From Pseudomonadales bacterium (GTDB taxonomy: Bacteria > Pseudomonadota > Gammaproteobacteria > Pseudomonadales > Azotimanducaceae), in assembly GCA_022822135.1 (NCBI GenBank), contig JAJECH010000033.1, positions 62,001 to 126,000 on the forward strand: a DNA stretch of 64,000 bases. Reading direction: 5' to 3'. How positions within the stretch are numbered: the first letter of the stretch is position 1; every line of letters begins with the position of its first letter. Below the pieces are notes generated by a model that was not told the DNA's origin, did not search any database, and saw only the letters and a program-made list of their open reading frames with translations. Shown in pieces: positions 26,293 through 35,759 of the stretch. The position numbers were made by a program, and so were the translations under genes.

Positions 26293-26685
26293 ATGCCTGA
26301 TTTTCCACCCGATTTACGCTATGCGCGTACCCACGAATGGGTCCGCGTTGAAGGTACCCGTGCAACGGTCGGCATTTCTGACTACGCACAAACGCAACTT
26401 GGCGACGTTGTGTATGTCGAATTACCCGAAATTGGCACACACGTCGAATTCGAGTCCGAGATCGCTGTGGTCGAATCAGTGAAAGCAGCCTCGGATATAT
26501 ATGCACCTGTTACTGGGGAGATCGTCGACACCAACGATGAGTTGGACAGCGCTCCGGAAACCGTTAATGCGGACCCGTATGGGGACGGTTGGTTCTTCGT
26601 CGTTGAGATGTCTGACGACGAATTGTCCAGCGATTTGCTGACCGCTGAAGCGTACGAAGTGCTTTGTCAAGAAGAAGGCGAGTGA
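26293..26685 (+). CDS. gcvH: Glycine cleavage system H protein
   Basis: A 130-residue lipoyl carrier that shuttles the methylamine group between P, T and L proteins. The lipoylation site is the Lys in VESVKAASDIY near residue 63, with the typical GDVVYVELPEIG before it and GWFFVVEMSD near the end. Eight bases after gcvT. Full length. Confidence 0.97.
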   Translation: MPDFPPDLRYARTHEWVRVEGTRATVGISDYAQTQLGDVVYVELPEIGTHVEFESEIAVVESVKAASDIYAPVTGEIVDTNDELDSAPETVNADPYGDGWFFVVEMSDDELSSDLLTAEAYEVLCQEEGE

Positions 26686-26700
26686 TTTAAGTTAGGCAGA

Positions 26701-28038
26701 ATGCCGTTCATACCACACACGCATGCAGACAAAGACAGCATGCTGGAGACGCTCGGTATCGCGTCCACCGAAGAATTGTTTGATGAGATACCGAAGAACA
26801 TTCAGTGCGACGGATTACCCGACGTACCGGATGGCATCTCTGAGATGTCGATGTTGCGTCACATGGCCGAAAGAGCCCATAACGATACAACGGGGATCTG
26901 CTTTCTGGGTGCAGGTTGTTATGACCACTATATCCCGGCTGCAGTTTGGGATATCGCAAGTCGTGGAGAGTTTTTAACCGCATATACGCCTTATCAAGCC
27001 GAGGCTAGTCAAGGCACGCTCCAGCTCGTCTATGAGTTCCAGACGATGCTTGCTTCGCTCACTGCGATGGATGTCGCGAACGCATCTGTATACGACGGTG
27101 CATCGGCATTGGCTGAGGCGATTCTGATGGCGGTTCGCGTCAATCGGAAGTCAAAATCACGTCGGGTTTTGGTACCTGCATCCACACATCCGTTCTATCT
27201 CGCAACTGTTAAATCGATCGTCACGCATCAAGGTATTGATGTCGAGATAGTGCCCAGCGTAGACGGCGTAACTCCGATCTCGGATATCGATCTCGACGAA
27301 GCAGTAGCCGTCGTGTTACAGCAGCCTAATTTCTTCGGCGTGCTTGAAGATGCTGATTCACTGACAACCAAAGCTCACGAGGCTGGCGCGCTGATGATTG
27401 GCGTGGTTAACCCCATGACTCTGGCTCTCTTGAAGCCACCAGGAGACTGGGGAGATACAGGCGCAGATATCGTCTGCGGTGATGGTCAACCATTGGGGAT
27501 TCCGATGGCGTCAGGTGGTCCATCGTTTGGTTTCCTTTGTACTCGGATGGCTCACGTAAGACAGCTACCCGGACGTATCGCGGGACGAACACAAGATAAG
27601 GACGGCAACGACGGATTTGTCTTGACATTACAGGCACGTGAGCAACACATACGGCGTGCCAAAGCAACTTCAAATATTTGCACGAATCAAGGTTTGCTAG
27701 TCACTGCTGCAACGATCTATATGACGCTACTAGGCCCACAAGGCTTAGTCGAGGTTGCGAGTGCTTGTGTACGAAATACGCATCTCTTGGTCGACCGGCT
27801 CACTAGCCACCCCAACGTAACCAAGCATTTCAATACACCTTTCTTTCATGAATGTGTATTGGATTTCGGTGAACCCGCCGACAAGTTGCAGCAGAAATTT
27901 CTTAAGCACGGGATTCTCGGCGGTCACCCACTGACGGGACTGATCGAAAAAGGCGAACAATCCATGCTCGTCTGCGCTACGGAGGCGCGATCGGAACAAG
28001 ATATCGAAAGGTACTACGAGGCTCTCGAAAATGGTTGA
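26701..28038 (+). CDS. gcvPA: Glycine dehydrogenase (decarboxylating) subunit 1
   Basis: The 445-residue N-terminal half of the split P protein, which decarboxylates glycine. It has MPFIPHTHADKDSML at the start, GAGCYDHYIPAAV near 75, TAYTPYQAEASQGTLQ near 100, and QPNFFGVLED and RIAGRTQDKDG later. The PLP lysine is on the partner subunit, as expected for this half. It follows gcvH after 15 bases and overlaps gcvPB by eight. Confidence 0.96.
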   Translation: MPFIPHTHADKDSMLETLGIASTEELFDEIPKNIQCDGLPDVPDGISEMSMLRHMAERAHNDTTGICFLGAGCYDHYIPAAVWDIASRGEFLTAYTPYQAEASQGTLQLVYEFQTMLASLTAMDVANASVYDGASALAEAILMAVRVNRKSKSRRVLVPASTHPFYLATVKSIVTHQGIDVEIVPSVDGVTPISDIDLDEAVAVVLQQPNFFGVLEDADSLTTKAHEAGALMIGVVNPMTLALLKPPGDWGDTGADIVCGDGQPLGIPMASGGPSFGFLCTRMAHVRQLPGRIAGRTQDKDGNDGFVLTLQAREQHIRRAKATSNICTNQGLLVTAATIYMTLLGPQGLVEVASACVRNTHLLVDRLTSHPNVTKHFNTPFFHECVLDFGEPADKLQQKFLKHGILGGHPLTGLIEKGEQSMLVCATEARSEQDIERYYEALENG

Positions 28039-29479
28039 TACGATTTTCGAGAAATCGCGTCCTTCTCGACGAGCTGCAGCGCAACGCATTGAGGGCGAGG
28101 TGGCGCACCAACTTATCCCCGAACCGTATCGACGAACCTCACCTCCCGCGCTACCTGAAGTTTCAGAGCTACAAGCGGTCCGACATTTCACCAATCTCGC
28201 ACGGCGGAATTTCTCGATCGATACGCACTTCTACCCCTTGGGATCCTGCACAATGAAATACAACCCAAGAGGTGCACACCGCGCGGCGATGCAGGATGGA
28301 TTTCTAAAAAGGCATCCACTCACACCAACATCGCACAGCCAAGGCGTCTTGGCTTGTCTCTTTGAACTTCAAGAGATTCTGCAAAACGTGACTGGCACTG
28401 CCCAAGTCTGCCTTACACCAATGGCGGGCGCACAGGGGGAACTAACCGGTGCGTTAATGATCAAGGCATATCACGCTGACAACAACGACCATGAACGTAC
28501 TGAAATCATCGTTCCCACTGCCGCCCATGGCACGAATCCAGCGACCGCGAGCATGGCAGGTTTGGTTGCGAAGGAAGTAGAGGTCGATGCGGATGGCGAT
28601 GTCGATCTTGAGAGTCTTAAACGCGTCGTAAGCGCCAAAACTGCCGGGGTCATGCTCACCAACCCTAGTACCTGCGCAGTCTTTGAACGCAGAATTCAAG
28701 CTATTAGCGACATCGTGCATGATGCTGGAGGCTTGTTGTACTACGACGGCGCGAATCTGAACGCAATACTTGGTCGTGCGCGTCCGGGAGATATGCAATT
28801 TGACGTGCTACATCTCAATTTGCATAAAACATTTGCCACCCCGCACGGTGGGGGCGGACCAGGTGCTGGACCCGTCGGTGCAAATGAGCGACTCGCCCCC
28901 TATTTACCCACACCTATGGTGACGAAATCTGATGACGGCTATCGTTGGGTCGACGAGTCGGAGCGACCGAAATCCATTGGCCGTCTATCCGCGTTTATGG
29001 GCAACGTCGGAATCTTGTTAAGAGCCTACGCATATTCGCTATTGCTTGGCGGCAACGGCATGTGCAACGTCAGTGAGTATGCAACCTTAAACGCTAATTA
29101 CCTAATGAAACGACTTGCAGATGCTGGATTCCACCCAGCTTACCCGGACCGACGGGCAACGCATGAGTTCGCCATTTCATTGCGGCAAGAAGCGAAAGAA
29201 ACCGGTGTAACAGCAATGGATTTTGCGAAACGACTTCTGGATTACGGTTTTCACGCGCCGACCACTTATTTCCCATTGCTAATTCCAGAGTGCTTTCTGA
29301 TTGAACCGACTGAAACCGAGACTAAAGAAGAACTCGATGCCTTTGCAGATGCAATGATCGCCATTCTGCGCGAGGCTCAACAAAATCCCGAGCTCGTGAA
29401 GCAAGCGCCACACCAACAATCGGTAGGTAGGCTGGACGAAGTTCATGCGGTCCGCCACCTTGACGTGACCGCGCACTGA
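28031..29479 (+). CDS. gcvPB: Glycine dehydrogenase (decarboxylating) subunit 2
   Basis: The 482-residue PLP-binding half of the split P protein. The PLP lysine is in HLNLHKTFATPHGGGGPG near residue 275, and the substrate-side motif FYPLGSCTMKYNP is near 65. TAAHGTNPATA near 162 is typical. Together with gcvPA it forms the heterotetrameric P enzyme common outside the enterics. Last gene of the pepP-ubiH-gcv run; about 110 bases follow before the next gene. The L protein (dihydrolipoyl dehydrogenase) is not in the window. Confidence 0.96.
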   Translation: MVDTIFEKSRPSRRAAAQRIEGEVAHQLIPEPYRRTSPPALPEVSELQAVRHFTNLARRNFSIDTHFYPLGSCTMKYNPRGAHRAAMQDGFLKRHPLTPTSHSQGVLACLFELQEILQNVTGTAQVCLTPMAGAQGELTGALMIKAYHADNNDHERTEIIVPTAAHGTNPATASMAGLVAKEVEVDADGDVDLESLKRVVSAKTAGVMLTNPSTCAVFERRIQAISDIVHDAGGLLYYDGANLNAILGRARPGDMQFDVLHLNLHKTFATPHGGGGPGAGPVGANERLAPYLPTPMVTKSDDGYRWVDESERPKSIGRLSAFMGNVGILLRAYAYSLLLGGNGMCNVSEYATLNANYLMKRLADAGFHPAYPDRRATHEFAISLRQEAKETGVTAMDFAKRLLDYGFHAPTTYFPLLIPECFLIEPTETETKEELDAFADAMIAILREAQQNPELVKQAPHQQSVGRLDEVHAVRHLDVTAH

Positions 29480-29589
29480 GCCATCTCAATTTAGTGCTCC
29501 AAAACTACGGGACTCCTTAATCACGGTGTAGCGTTCAATATTCGATCCGATGCGTTATTCAGTGCGAAACGCTTCGCCAAAATTAAGGG

Positions 29590-30438
29590 ATGGCTACGAA
29601 TTTCTCAGATTCCGATCTATTGCCTATAAAGGAAATCGTTCGGCAAGAAGGGGCTGTGATTGGACGAGCTGGGAATCGCGATCTTATCGGGAACATCTAC
29701 AGGCCTCCCATAGGCGACGAACCGCGAGCTGCCGTAGTGATCGTTCATGGTGGAGGATGGCGCAAAGGCTCGCCACGAGGAGTGCGAGGTTTCGGAGAAT
29801 TTCTGAGTCGAGCGGGATTCGTGTGTCTTTGCCCGGAGTATCGGTTAAGTGGGGAAGCACATTGGCCCGCTCAAATCGAAGATGTGAAATGTTCGATCCG
29901 CTATTTAAAACACAACCACGAGCAGCTCGGGCTCGATAAAGAACGAATTGGTATTACAGGTGATTCGGCTGGTGGACATCTAGCGCTAATGGCTGGGGTT
30001 AAGTCTGAATTTGAAGGAAAGGGAGGCTACAGCGACCAATCAAGTGATGTCAAGGCAGTAGGCGCGATGTACGGACCCGTGCGAGTACGAAAGGTTCGTG
30101 CTGATGGGTCACCCATGGGACTCTTACCACCATCCGCAAATGATTCCGACTACGCGACCGCGAGTCCAATCGAGTATGACCTCGCGGATTTCCCGCCCTG
30201 CTTGTTGATTCACGGTGCGGACGATCCAGCTGTTCCGCTTTCCGGAACGCTTGATCTCTACTCAAAACTCGTCGCACTAGGCCGAACCGTTGAATTACAT
30301 TCGTTTGCAGGGGAAGGTCATGCATTTGATCGACGAAGTTCGACCCAAGAACGCATGGTCGATATCCTCGATCCTTCCTCAATCAGCGGACCAACGGTCA
30401 TACGACTGATTGCGCGTTTTTTCGCAAAGTTCCTGTAG
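29590..30438 (+). CDS. Alpha/beta hydrolase (esterase, BD-FAE-like)
   Basis: A 282-residue esterase-type hydrolase. VIVHGGGWRKG near residue 50 forms the oxyanion hole (HGGG). The nucleophile is in GDSAGGHLAL near 117, the acid in IHGADDPAVP near 214, and the catalytic His in GEGHAFD near 245. No signal peptide, so it is probably cytoplasmic. It opens the sugar-acid island and ends two bases before the kinase gene. It may remove acyl groups from an imported sugar derivative, which is inference. Confidence 0.85.
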   Translation: MATNFSDSDLLPIKEIVRQEGAVIGRAGNRDLIGNIYRPPIGDEPRAAVVIVHGGGWRKGSPRGVRGFGEFLSRAGFVCLCPEYRLSGEAHWPAQIEDVKCSIRYLKHNHEQLGLDKERIGITGDSAGGHLALMAGVKSEFEGKGGYSDQSSDVKAVGAMYGPVRVRKVRADGSPMGLLPPSANDSDYATASPIEYDLADFPPCLLIHGADDPAVPLSGTLDLYSKLVALGRTVELHSFAGEGHAFDRRSSTQERMVDILDPSSISGPTVIRLIARFFAKFL

Positions 30439-30440
30439 CA

Positions 30441-31733
30441 ATGGCGGACGAACGTATTCAGCTTGGCGTCATTGCGGACGACCTAACAGGTGGCGCAAAG
30501 GTCGCGAGTCTGCTGGAAAGTGCACATGTACGATGCCCTTTACTAACATCCGATGCGACACTTCGTTCACTTTCAGGGAACGAGCAAGCGGTTGTAATAG
30601 GACGGAAACTGTTGGCACTTCCCCCTGACGAAGCTGTAGCCGATGCGTCGAGAATAGCCAGTTCACTCTTAGCGACGGGTGTTCGACAGATCTACTACAA
30701 GTACAGCGCACTCTTTTCCTCCACCGCAAGAGGAAACATCGGACCCGTTACTGAAGCATTAATGACGCTTACCGGTTCTAGATCGGTTCTGTTTTGCCCC
30801 GCGAGACCGGAACGTAACGCTACCGTTTACCAGGGAAGGTTATTTCTTGGTCAAAACATGCTTCATGAAACACCTCGACGTTACGACCCCGTAACGCCTA
30901 TGACCAATTCGAACCTCGTCGAGGTATTGCAGTCCCAAAGCAAGGTAAAGGTTGGACTCCTACCGTTACACATACTTCGAGCAGATCCGGTCATTACGAG
31001 ACGCTACCTGGCGGAGCAGGTCGCATCCGATGTGAAGTTTTTTATCGTGGACGCAATCGATATTGCGGACCTCAAGCGCATTGCCGAACTCGCTCGCGAT
31101 ACATCACTTACAACCGGGTCCGATGATTTTCCGGTTGCGTTATCGAGCCAGTGGTCTGACCCGAAGAGCAACTCAGCAGGAAATTCGCTTCTGGGGCCTG
31201 CGCCCGGCTACACAGCACTTATATCTGGTAGCTGCACGCCTAAAAGTGTTCGCCAACTAGCTAACTTTGAGGAACACTTTCCGGTATTCAGAATTGACCT
31301 TCTGCACGCAGCAACCCATACTGGAGTTGAAGATGAGATTGTCGAGTGGGCATCCAGTCGGTTTAGCGACGGTCCTGTCGGGGTGGCAACGTCAGCCACC
31401 CCAGATATGGTTAAGCGAGCACAATCGATCCTAGGAAGAGAAGCTGCATCTTCCCTAGCAGAAAACCTACTGTGTCGTATTACGAAGAGGTTTCATGATT
31501 TCGGGGTACGTAAATTGATCGTCGCGGGTGGCGAAACTTCGGGGGCTGTCCTTCATGCGCTAGGTGTAGATCGTGTCGATGTAGCCGTCCACGACGAGTT
31601 GTTAGGGGGATACTGTCGCGCAGGAGGATCCGACCCGATCGCATTCGTCTTGAAAGCCGGAGCTACAGGTGACGAGGATTTCTACCGAACCGCATTGGCA
31701 CGCTTGCAAGAAGCCGATACTAGTACTACTTAG
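30441..31733 (+). CDS. otnK: Four-carbon acid sugar kinase family protein (OtnK-like)
   Basis: A 430-residue member of the former DUF1537 family, now known as four-carbon acid-sugar kinases. The N-terminal signature LGVIADDLTGGAKVASLLE is present. KYSALFSSTARGNIGPV near 85 matches the substrate region of the family, and GGETSGAVLHALGV near 355 matches the nucleotide-side motif of the C-terminal domain. Characterised members phosphorylate 3-oxo-tetronate or related four-carbon acids. The class II aldolase gene that follows is its usual partner. Exact substrate is uncertain. Confidence 0.85.
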   Translation: MADERIQLGVIADDLTGGAKVASLLESAHVRCPLLTSDATLRSLSGNEQAVVIGRKLLALPPDEAVADASRIASSLLATGVRQIYYKYSALFSSTARGNIGPVTEALMTLTGSRSVLFCPARPERNATVYQGRLFLGQNMLHETPRRYDPVTPMTNSNLVEVLQSQSKVKVGLLPLHILRADPVITRRYLAEQVASDVKFFIVDAIDIADLKRIAELARDTSLTTGSDDFPVALSSQWSDPKSNSAGNSLLGPAPGYTALISGSCTPKSVRQLANFEEHFPVFRIDLLHAATHTGVEDEIVEWASSRFSDGPVGVATSATPDMVKRAQSILGREAASSLAENLLCRITKRFHDFGVRKLIVAGGETSGAVLHALGVDRVDVAVHDELLGGYCRAGGSDPIAFVLKAGATGDEDFYRTALARLQEADTSTT

Positions 31734-31747
31734 ATTAGGAGATCTCG

Positions 31748-32404
31748 ATGGCAGCTTCCAATGACGAAAACCAATTGCGCGAGCAACTCGTCGAGCACTA
31801 CAAGAAGGTGGAAGCACTCGGCTTGAACGAGATGTCGTCCGGCAATCTGAGTGTCAGATTCGAGGACAGGATGCTCATCTCACAAAATGGCGCCTCAGCT
31901 GAATCCATTTCCGTCGACTCGATCGTAGATACTCCATTTGACGGCGCTTATAGCGGTGATATCAAACCATCGTCCGAGTGGCGTATGCACGCGGCGATAT
32001 ACGAAAAACACTCAGCAGCCCAAGCGATCGTGCATACACACTCGGACTATTGCGTTGCAGTTTCCAGCCACGTAAAGGCACTCCCAGGATTTCACTATCT
32101 AGTAGGGGTATTTGGCGGGAACGACGTCCCTTGCATACCTTATTCGACGTTTGGCACTCAAATGCTCGCAGACGATGCCGCCGCTGCCCTCACCGACCGT
32201 ACGGCATGTTTGCTCGGAAACCATGGAATGATCTGCCGAGGCCCTACGCTGCGGCGCGCAGTAAAGACCGCGCAGCGTCTAGAGATCATGTGCAGACAAT
32301 ATGTACTTTCAAAAGCTCTAGGTGAACCTAGGCATCTGACGGAAGAAGAGTGGTATGCCTTTCATCATCGGGCTGAAGAAAAACAATACGGTAAGAGCGG
32401 TTGA
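31748..32404 (+). CDS. otnC: Class II aldolase (OtnC-like decarboxylating)
   Basis: A 218-residue zinc-type class II aldolase/adducin family protein. Motifs: EMSSGNLSVR near residue 28, VHTHSDYC near 95 (two zinc His), and GNHGMICRG near 155 (further zinc ligand). In the four-carbon acid-sugar pathway OtnC decarboxylates 3-oxo-tetronate-4-phosphate to give dihydroxyacetone phosphate. It begins 14 bases after the kinase gene, with AGGAGA just upstream of the ATG. Related aldolases for other phosphorylated acids cannot be excluded. Confidence 0.85.
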   Translation: MAASNDENQLREQLVEHYKKVEALGLNEMSSGNLSVRFEDRMLISQNGASAESISVDSIVDTPFDGAYSGDIKPSSEWRMHAAIYEKHSAAQAIVHTHSDYCVAVSSHVKALPGFHYLVGVFGGNDVPCIPYSTFGTQMLADDAAAALTDRTACLLGNHGMICRGPTLRRAVKTAQRLEIMCRQYVLSKALGEPRHLTEEEWYAFHHRAEEKQYGKSG

Positions 32405-32460
32405 GCTAGGTGGCTTCTAATGTTCGCGAACAGTCCGATTAATCTGCGTTTGAAGAGGCA

Positions 32461-33537
32461 ATGATGACGGTTCAATCAGAATTCCAAGAACGCGAGGTTC
32501 GCGTTGAGCAGCCGTCACGCTATTTCAAGTTCTTAGTCGCACGAGATGGTGCTATGCTGGGACTAGACGACGCTCAAGGGCTCCTGTTGAGTGACGAAGC
32601 AGACGACCGGGTGATTTGGGACGTCGACCATGATGGGTTAAAGCATGTCGCATCCAACAGGAAGATTTCGGCCGAGCTAAAAAACGGAAACTGTAGTTTA
32701 GAAGTGGCTGGTAATGTCGAAATCTTCAACATTGAACACGGACCCGAAAAACTACCTTCAGAGTATCTCGCACATTTGAAGCGCGAAGGGTGGGTATGTC
32801 TCACATGCATCCTGAACGCAGACATCGTCAAAAGTCTTCAGCGTGTTGCTGGGTCGGACGCGTACGAACACCTAACAATGAACAACGACTCGCCGAAGAT
32901 CTGCCAAGACGTTGCGGTAGGTCGCGCGATCAGCGAACCTGTGTCTCTCTGGTTAATCCGGCAATACATGGAAACCAGAGACCTGCACTTAGGACACCCG
33001 CCAGGATTCGCGGTATTGAGACCTTACGACGGGGAGAGCCCGGTTCAGGGATGGCACTCAGATATCCCGTATATCCCATCCGTAGGCGGCAATCTTGTTG
33101 CCGACCGCAAAGGTCCCATTAAGGCAGTCCAACGCAATGTGTGCGTGTCGGATTTCAATAAAGAGAACGGTGCAACAGCATACAAACTAGGTTCGCATTC
33201 TGCTGACAATCCGCCTCCTGAGTGGAACCCCGCACGCAACGGCGGTCCTCCGAATGCACGACCATATAGTGGTCCCGAAGCAGATGTGGTTGAGGCACCC
33301 GCCGGCAGCATCGTCTTGTACGACGCGAGAACTTGGCATCGGGCAGGATTCAATCACAGCAATCGCAAACGGGCTGCCATGCTACAGTCATTTCAAGCAG
33401 CGGATGTAATCCCAAAGCGAGATACCCGTCCTGTCTGTAAACGTTGGCAAGCAACTCCGGCGTACGAACAGCTGAATTTACGTCAACAACGGGAGATCAC
33501 CGAGCTCCTCATGAATCAGCCAGATACACCAACCTAG
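32461..33537 (+). CDS. PhyH-family dioxygenase with N-terminal extension
   Basis: A 358-residue protein whose C-terminal two thirds form a phytanoyl-CoA dioxygenase-like Fe(II)/2-oxoglutarate domain. The metal motif is HSD in QGWHSDIPY near residue 200. The distal His is in ARTWHRAGFNHS near 295, followed by the 2-oxoglutarate Arg (SNRKRAAM). A segment of about 100 residues at the N-terminus, rich in short beta-like strands (FKFLVARDGAMLGL), is not recognised. Positioned between acid-sugar aldolase and isomerase genes, it may hydroxylate or demethylate a sugar derivative. Not experimentally known. Confidence 0.78.
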   Translation: MMTVQSEFQEREVRVEQPSRYFKFLVARDGAMLGLDDAQGLLLSDEADDRVIWDVDHDGLKHVASNRKISAELKNGNCSLEVAGNVEIFNIEHGPEKLPSEYLAHLKREGWVCLTCILNADIVKSLQRVAGSDAYEHLTMNNDSPKICQDVAVGRAISEPVSLWLIRQYMETRDLHLGHPPGFAVLRPYDGESPVQGWHSDIPYIPSVGGNLVADRKGPIKAVQRNVCVSDFNKENGATAYKLGSHSADNPPPEWNPARNGGPPNARPYSGPEADVVEAPAGSIVLYDARTWHRAGFNHSNRKRAAMLQSFQAADVIPKRDTRPVCKRWQATPAYEQLNLRQQREITELLMNQPDTPT

Positions 33538-33562
33538 TCACTTGAGATTTTGAGAAGACACC

Positions 33563-34402
33563 ATGCACGTAGGAATCATGTCTGGGCACTTCAAGCGACC
33601 TTCTCTTGAAGAATCACTCGATGCCATTCTCGCTCAAGACATAAAGCATCTCCAATTCAATATGAGTTCAGCTCATCTGCAAGGACCAATCGAACAAGAA
33701 ATCGAGTCTGCCGGGCCCCATATACGGGAACAAATCCGCAAGCGCGACATGGTCATCGCAGCGCTCGGTGGTCCTGTCAATATGGTGCATGTCGATCCAG
33801 AAAAACGTCAACAAGCCATTGACCGAATGGCGACATTGATCGCAGCTTGCGAGCACGTTGGCACGTCGGTTATCGCGACATGCACCGGCTCGAGAGACCC
33901 GGAGAGTATGTGGCGCAATCATCCCGACAACGCGTCGGAAAGCACTTGGCGCGTGCTGTGCTCGACACTTGAGCAAGTACTCCCTCTCGCCGAAGCCGCG
34001 GACGTGATCATTGCGTTCGAACCCGAATTCAACAACGTTGCGTGCGATGCGAAAAAGAGCCTTCGATTGATCAACGATATGGGTTCACCAAACCTAAAGG
34101 TGGTTATGGACGCAGCGAACATTTTTGGCGAAAACGACCTGTCCCGCATGACCGAGGTCCTAGACGAAGCGTTCGAATTGTTAGGCGAACACGTTGCGGT
34201 TGCCCATGGAAAGGACTTGGATCATGGCGGCGACGCGGGTCACCTTGCTGCAGGTACCGGAAAACTTGACTATGACCATTACGTCAAGCTACTCTGCGGT
34301 TTGCCGTTCGAAGTTTCTGTGATTTTGCACGGACTCGCCGAAGACCAAGTTCCGGGTGCCGCAGCCATGCTTCGTCGCTACGCGACCAAACATCAGAGTT
34401 AG
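33563..34402 (+). CDS. Sugar phosphate isomerase/epimerase (TIM barrel)
   Basis: A 279-residue protein of the xylose-isomerase-like TIM barrel superfamily. Metal and substrate residues expected in this fold are visible in IIAFEPEFNNVACD (Glu, near 155), VVMDAANIF (Asp, near 185) and VAVAHGKDLDHGG (His and Asp, near 215). The start MHVGIMSGHFKRPSLEESLD is typical. Beside OtnK- and OtnC-like genes it may play the role of the OtnI 2-oxo-tetronate isomerase, but this is inference from position. It lies 25 bases after the dioxygenase gene. Confidence 0.78.
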   Translation: MHVGIMSGHFKRPSLEESLDAILAQDIKHLQFNMSSAHLQGPIEQEIESAGPHIREQIRKRDMVIAALGGPVNMVHVDPEKRQQAIDRMATLIAACEHVGTSVIATCTGSRDPESMWRNHPDNASESTWRVLCSTLEQVLPLAEAADVIIAFEPEFNNVACDAKKSLRLINDMGSPNLKVVMDAANIFGENDLSRMTEVLDEAFELLGEHVAVAHGKDLDHGGDAGHLAAGTGKLDYDHYVKLLCGLPFEVSVILHGLAEDQVPGAAAMLRRYATKHQS

Positions 34403-34405
34403 TCA

Positions 34406-35620
34406 TTGAAAGCAAAAGTTGCACTTTTGGGTTGCGGGAACCCCGCCCAAAAATGGCATTTACCTACGCTAAGCGAACTCGCTAAACGGGGCAGTATCGA
34501 ATTTGTTGCGTTGTGCGATATGGTCGAGGATATTGCAGCAGCCAGCGGGGCGCAATACGGGGTTCCGTACTACACGAGTGTCGACGAAATGCTTGACCGA
34601 CACAAGGACATTCTGGTGGTTGACATCGTGACCGGTGATCCGACGCATCACATCCTTGCCTGTCAGCTTGCGGAACAAGGCAAGCATGTTATGGTTGAGA
34701 AACCAATGGCGTTAACGTTGGCGTGTTGTGACCTCATCATTAACACGTGCAGACGGAATGGCGTGCAATTTGAAGTCGCAGAAAACTACTTTCGCATGCC
34801 GAAGCAACGGATGATTCTGAAACTCATTGAGGAGGGGATCCTCGGTGATGTCCTGCGCGTGTATTTCAGCGAGCCAAAACGGCAAGCGCCGTTTGAACGG
34901 AATGTCACACCAAAAGGACTTGGTCGACCAATTTCAAGTTTCGGTCGTACGTCAGGCATGTGCATGGACATGGGGGCACACCGTCTCTCGCAGCTGCGCT
35001 TGTATGCGCAGAGCGATCCGACTCAGATTTCTGCCATCGTCAAGAAGTATCACTCAGATCCCAATCGTGTACACGAAGATTGGGCACACGCACTCATCGA
35101 GTTCGAAAGTGGTGCGACGGGAATCTACGAGACTTCGCGTTTAGGGGAGCTGCAGAAATACTGCCAAATAACCGGCACACTCGGCAGCATTCTTGATAGT
35201 AATTACTTCGGTCCCGATCTTCCATTGCGGCTAATTACCGGCGAATCATGGGAGGAAATACCAGTAGAGACAGAACGTCGAACCATCGAAGGCGTCAACG
35301 TGCTTCAACGGATCGTTGTTCATACAGAACCAAAAGTGATATTTGAGAATCGTTTTCGCGATCATGCAATCGACGATTGGTCTGTAGGACACGCCGATGA
35401 AATCATGAGCATTACAAACGCTGCGCTAAACGATGAACCACCAGAATACGGTTTAGAAGGTCGGAAAGACGTCGAGATGGCGATGGCGATTTACGAGTCT
35501 TCGCTCCAGGGATCCGGTGCTGTACCCGTGCAGATTCCATTAGAACGACTTACGAATTACGAACGCATGGTCCATGAGGACTATGAAATGAAGTACGGGC
35601 GTCCCATCGAGCAGTACTGA
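34406..35620 (+). CDS. Gfo/Idh/MocA family oxidoreductase
   Basis: A 404-residue NAD(P)-dependent dehydrogenase. The Rossmann motif is KVALLGCGNPAQKWHLPTL at the N-terminus, and EKPMALTL with the conserved Lys is near residue 97. The C-terminal part shows the family's alpha/beta fold with DMGAHRLSQL (Asp, His of the active-site motif) near 190. It starts with TTG three bases after the isomerase stop. In the island it would oxidise the sugar acid or a keto intermediate. Family members act on many substrates, so the exact one is unknown. Confidence 0.82.
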   Translation: MKAKVALLGCGNPAQKWHLPTLSELAKRGSIEFVALCDMVEDIAAASGAQYGVPYYTSVDEMLDRHKDILVVDIVTGDPTHHILACQLAEQGKHVMVEKPMALTLACCDLIINTCRRNGVQFEVAENYFRMPKQRMILKLIEEGILGDVLRVYFSEPKRQAPFERNVTPKGLGRPISSFGRTSGMCMDMGAHRLSQLRLYAQSDPTQISAIVKKYHSDPNRVHEDWAHALIEFESGATGIYETSRLGELQKYCQITGTLGSILDSNYFGPDLPLRLITGESWEEIPVETERRTIEGVNVLQRIVVHTEPKVIFENRFRDHAIDDWSVGHADEIMSITNAALNDEPPEYGLEGRKDVEMAMAIYESSLQGSGAVPVQIPLERLTNYERMVHEDYEMKYGRPIEQY

Positions 35621-35759
35621 TCCACAAACATCCGGTCGCTTTCAGATCTCTGCGCGCGAAGTAACTCCATCAAGTACGACGCTCGTGGCACACGATCCGG
35701 GACAAGTGATCATCAAAACCGAGCTTGGGTTCTTTCGGTTCTCCGCCAAGGTTTGTTTT

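Noticed and set aside
35717-35740. AACCGA / TCGGTT stem before the sulfatase stop
   Set aside because: A weak six-base stem with long loop; a T-rich stretch follows, but the pairing is too short to call a terminator.
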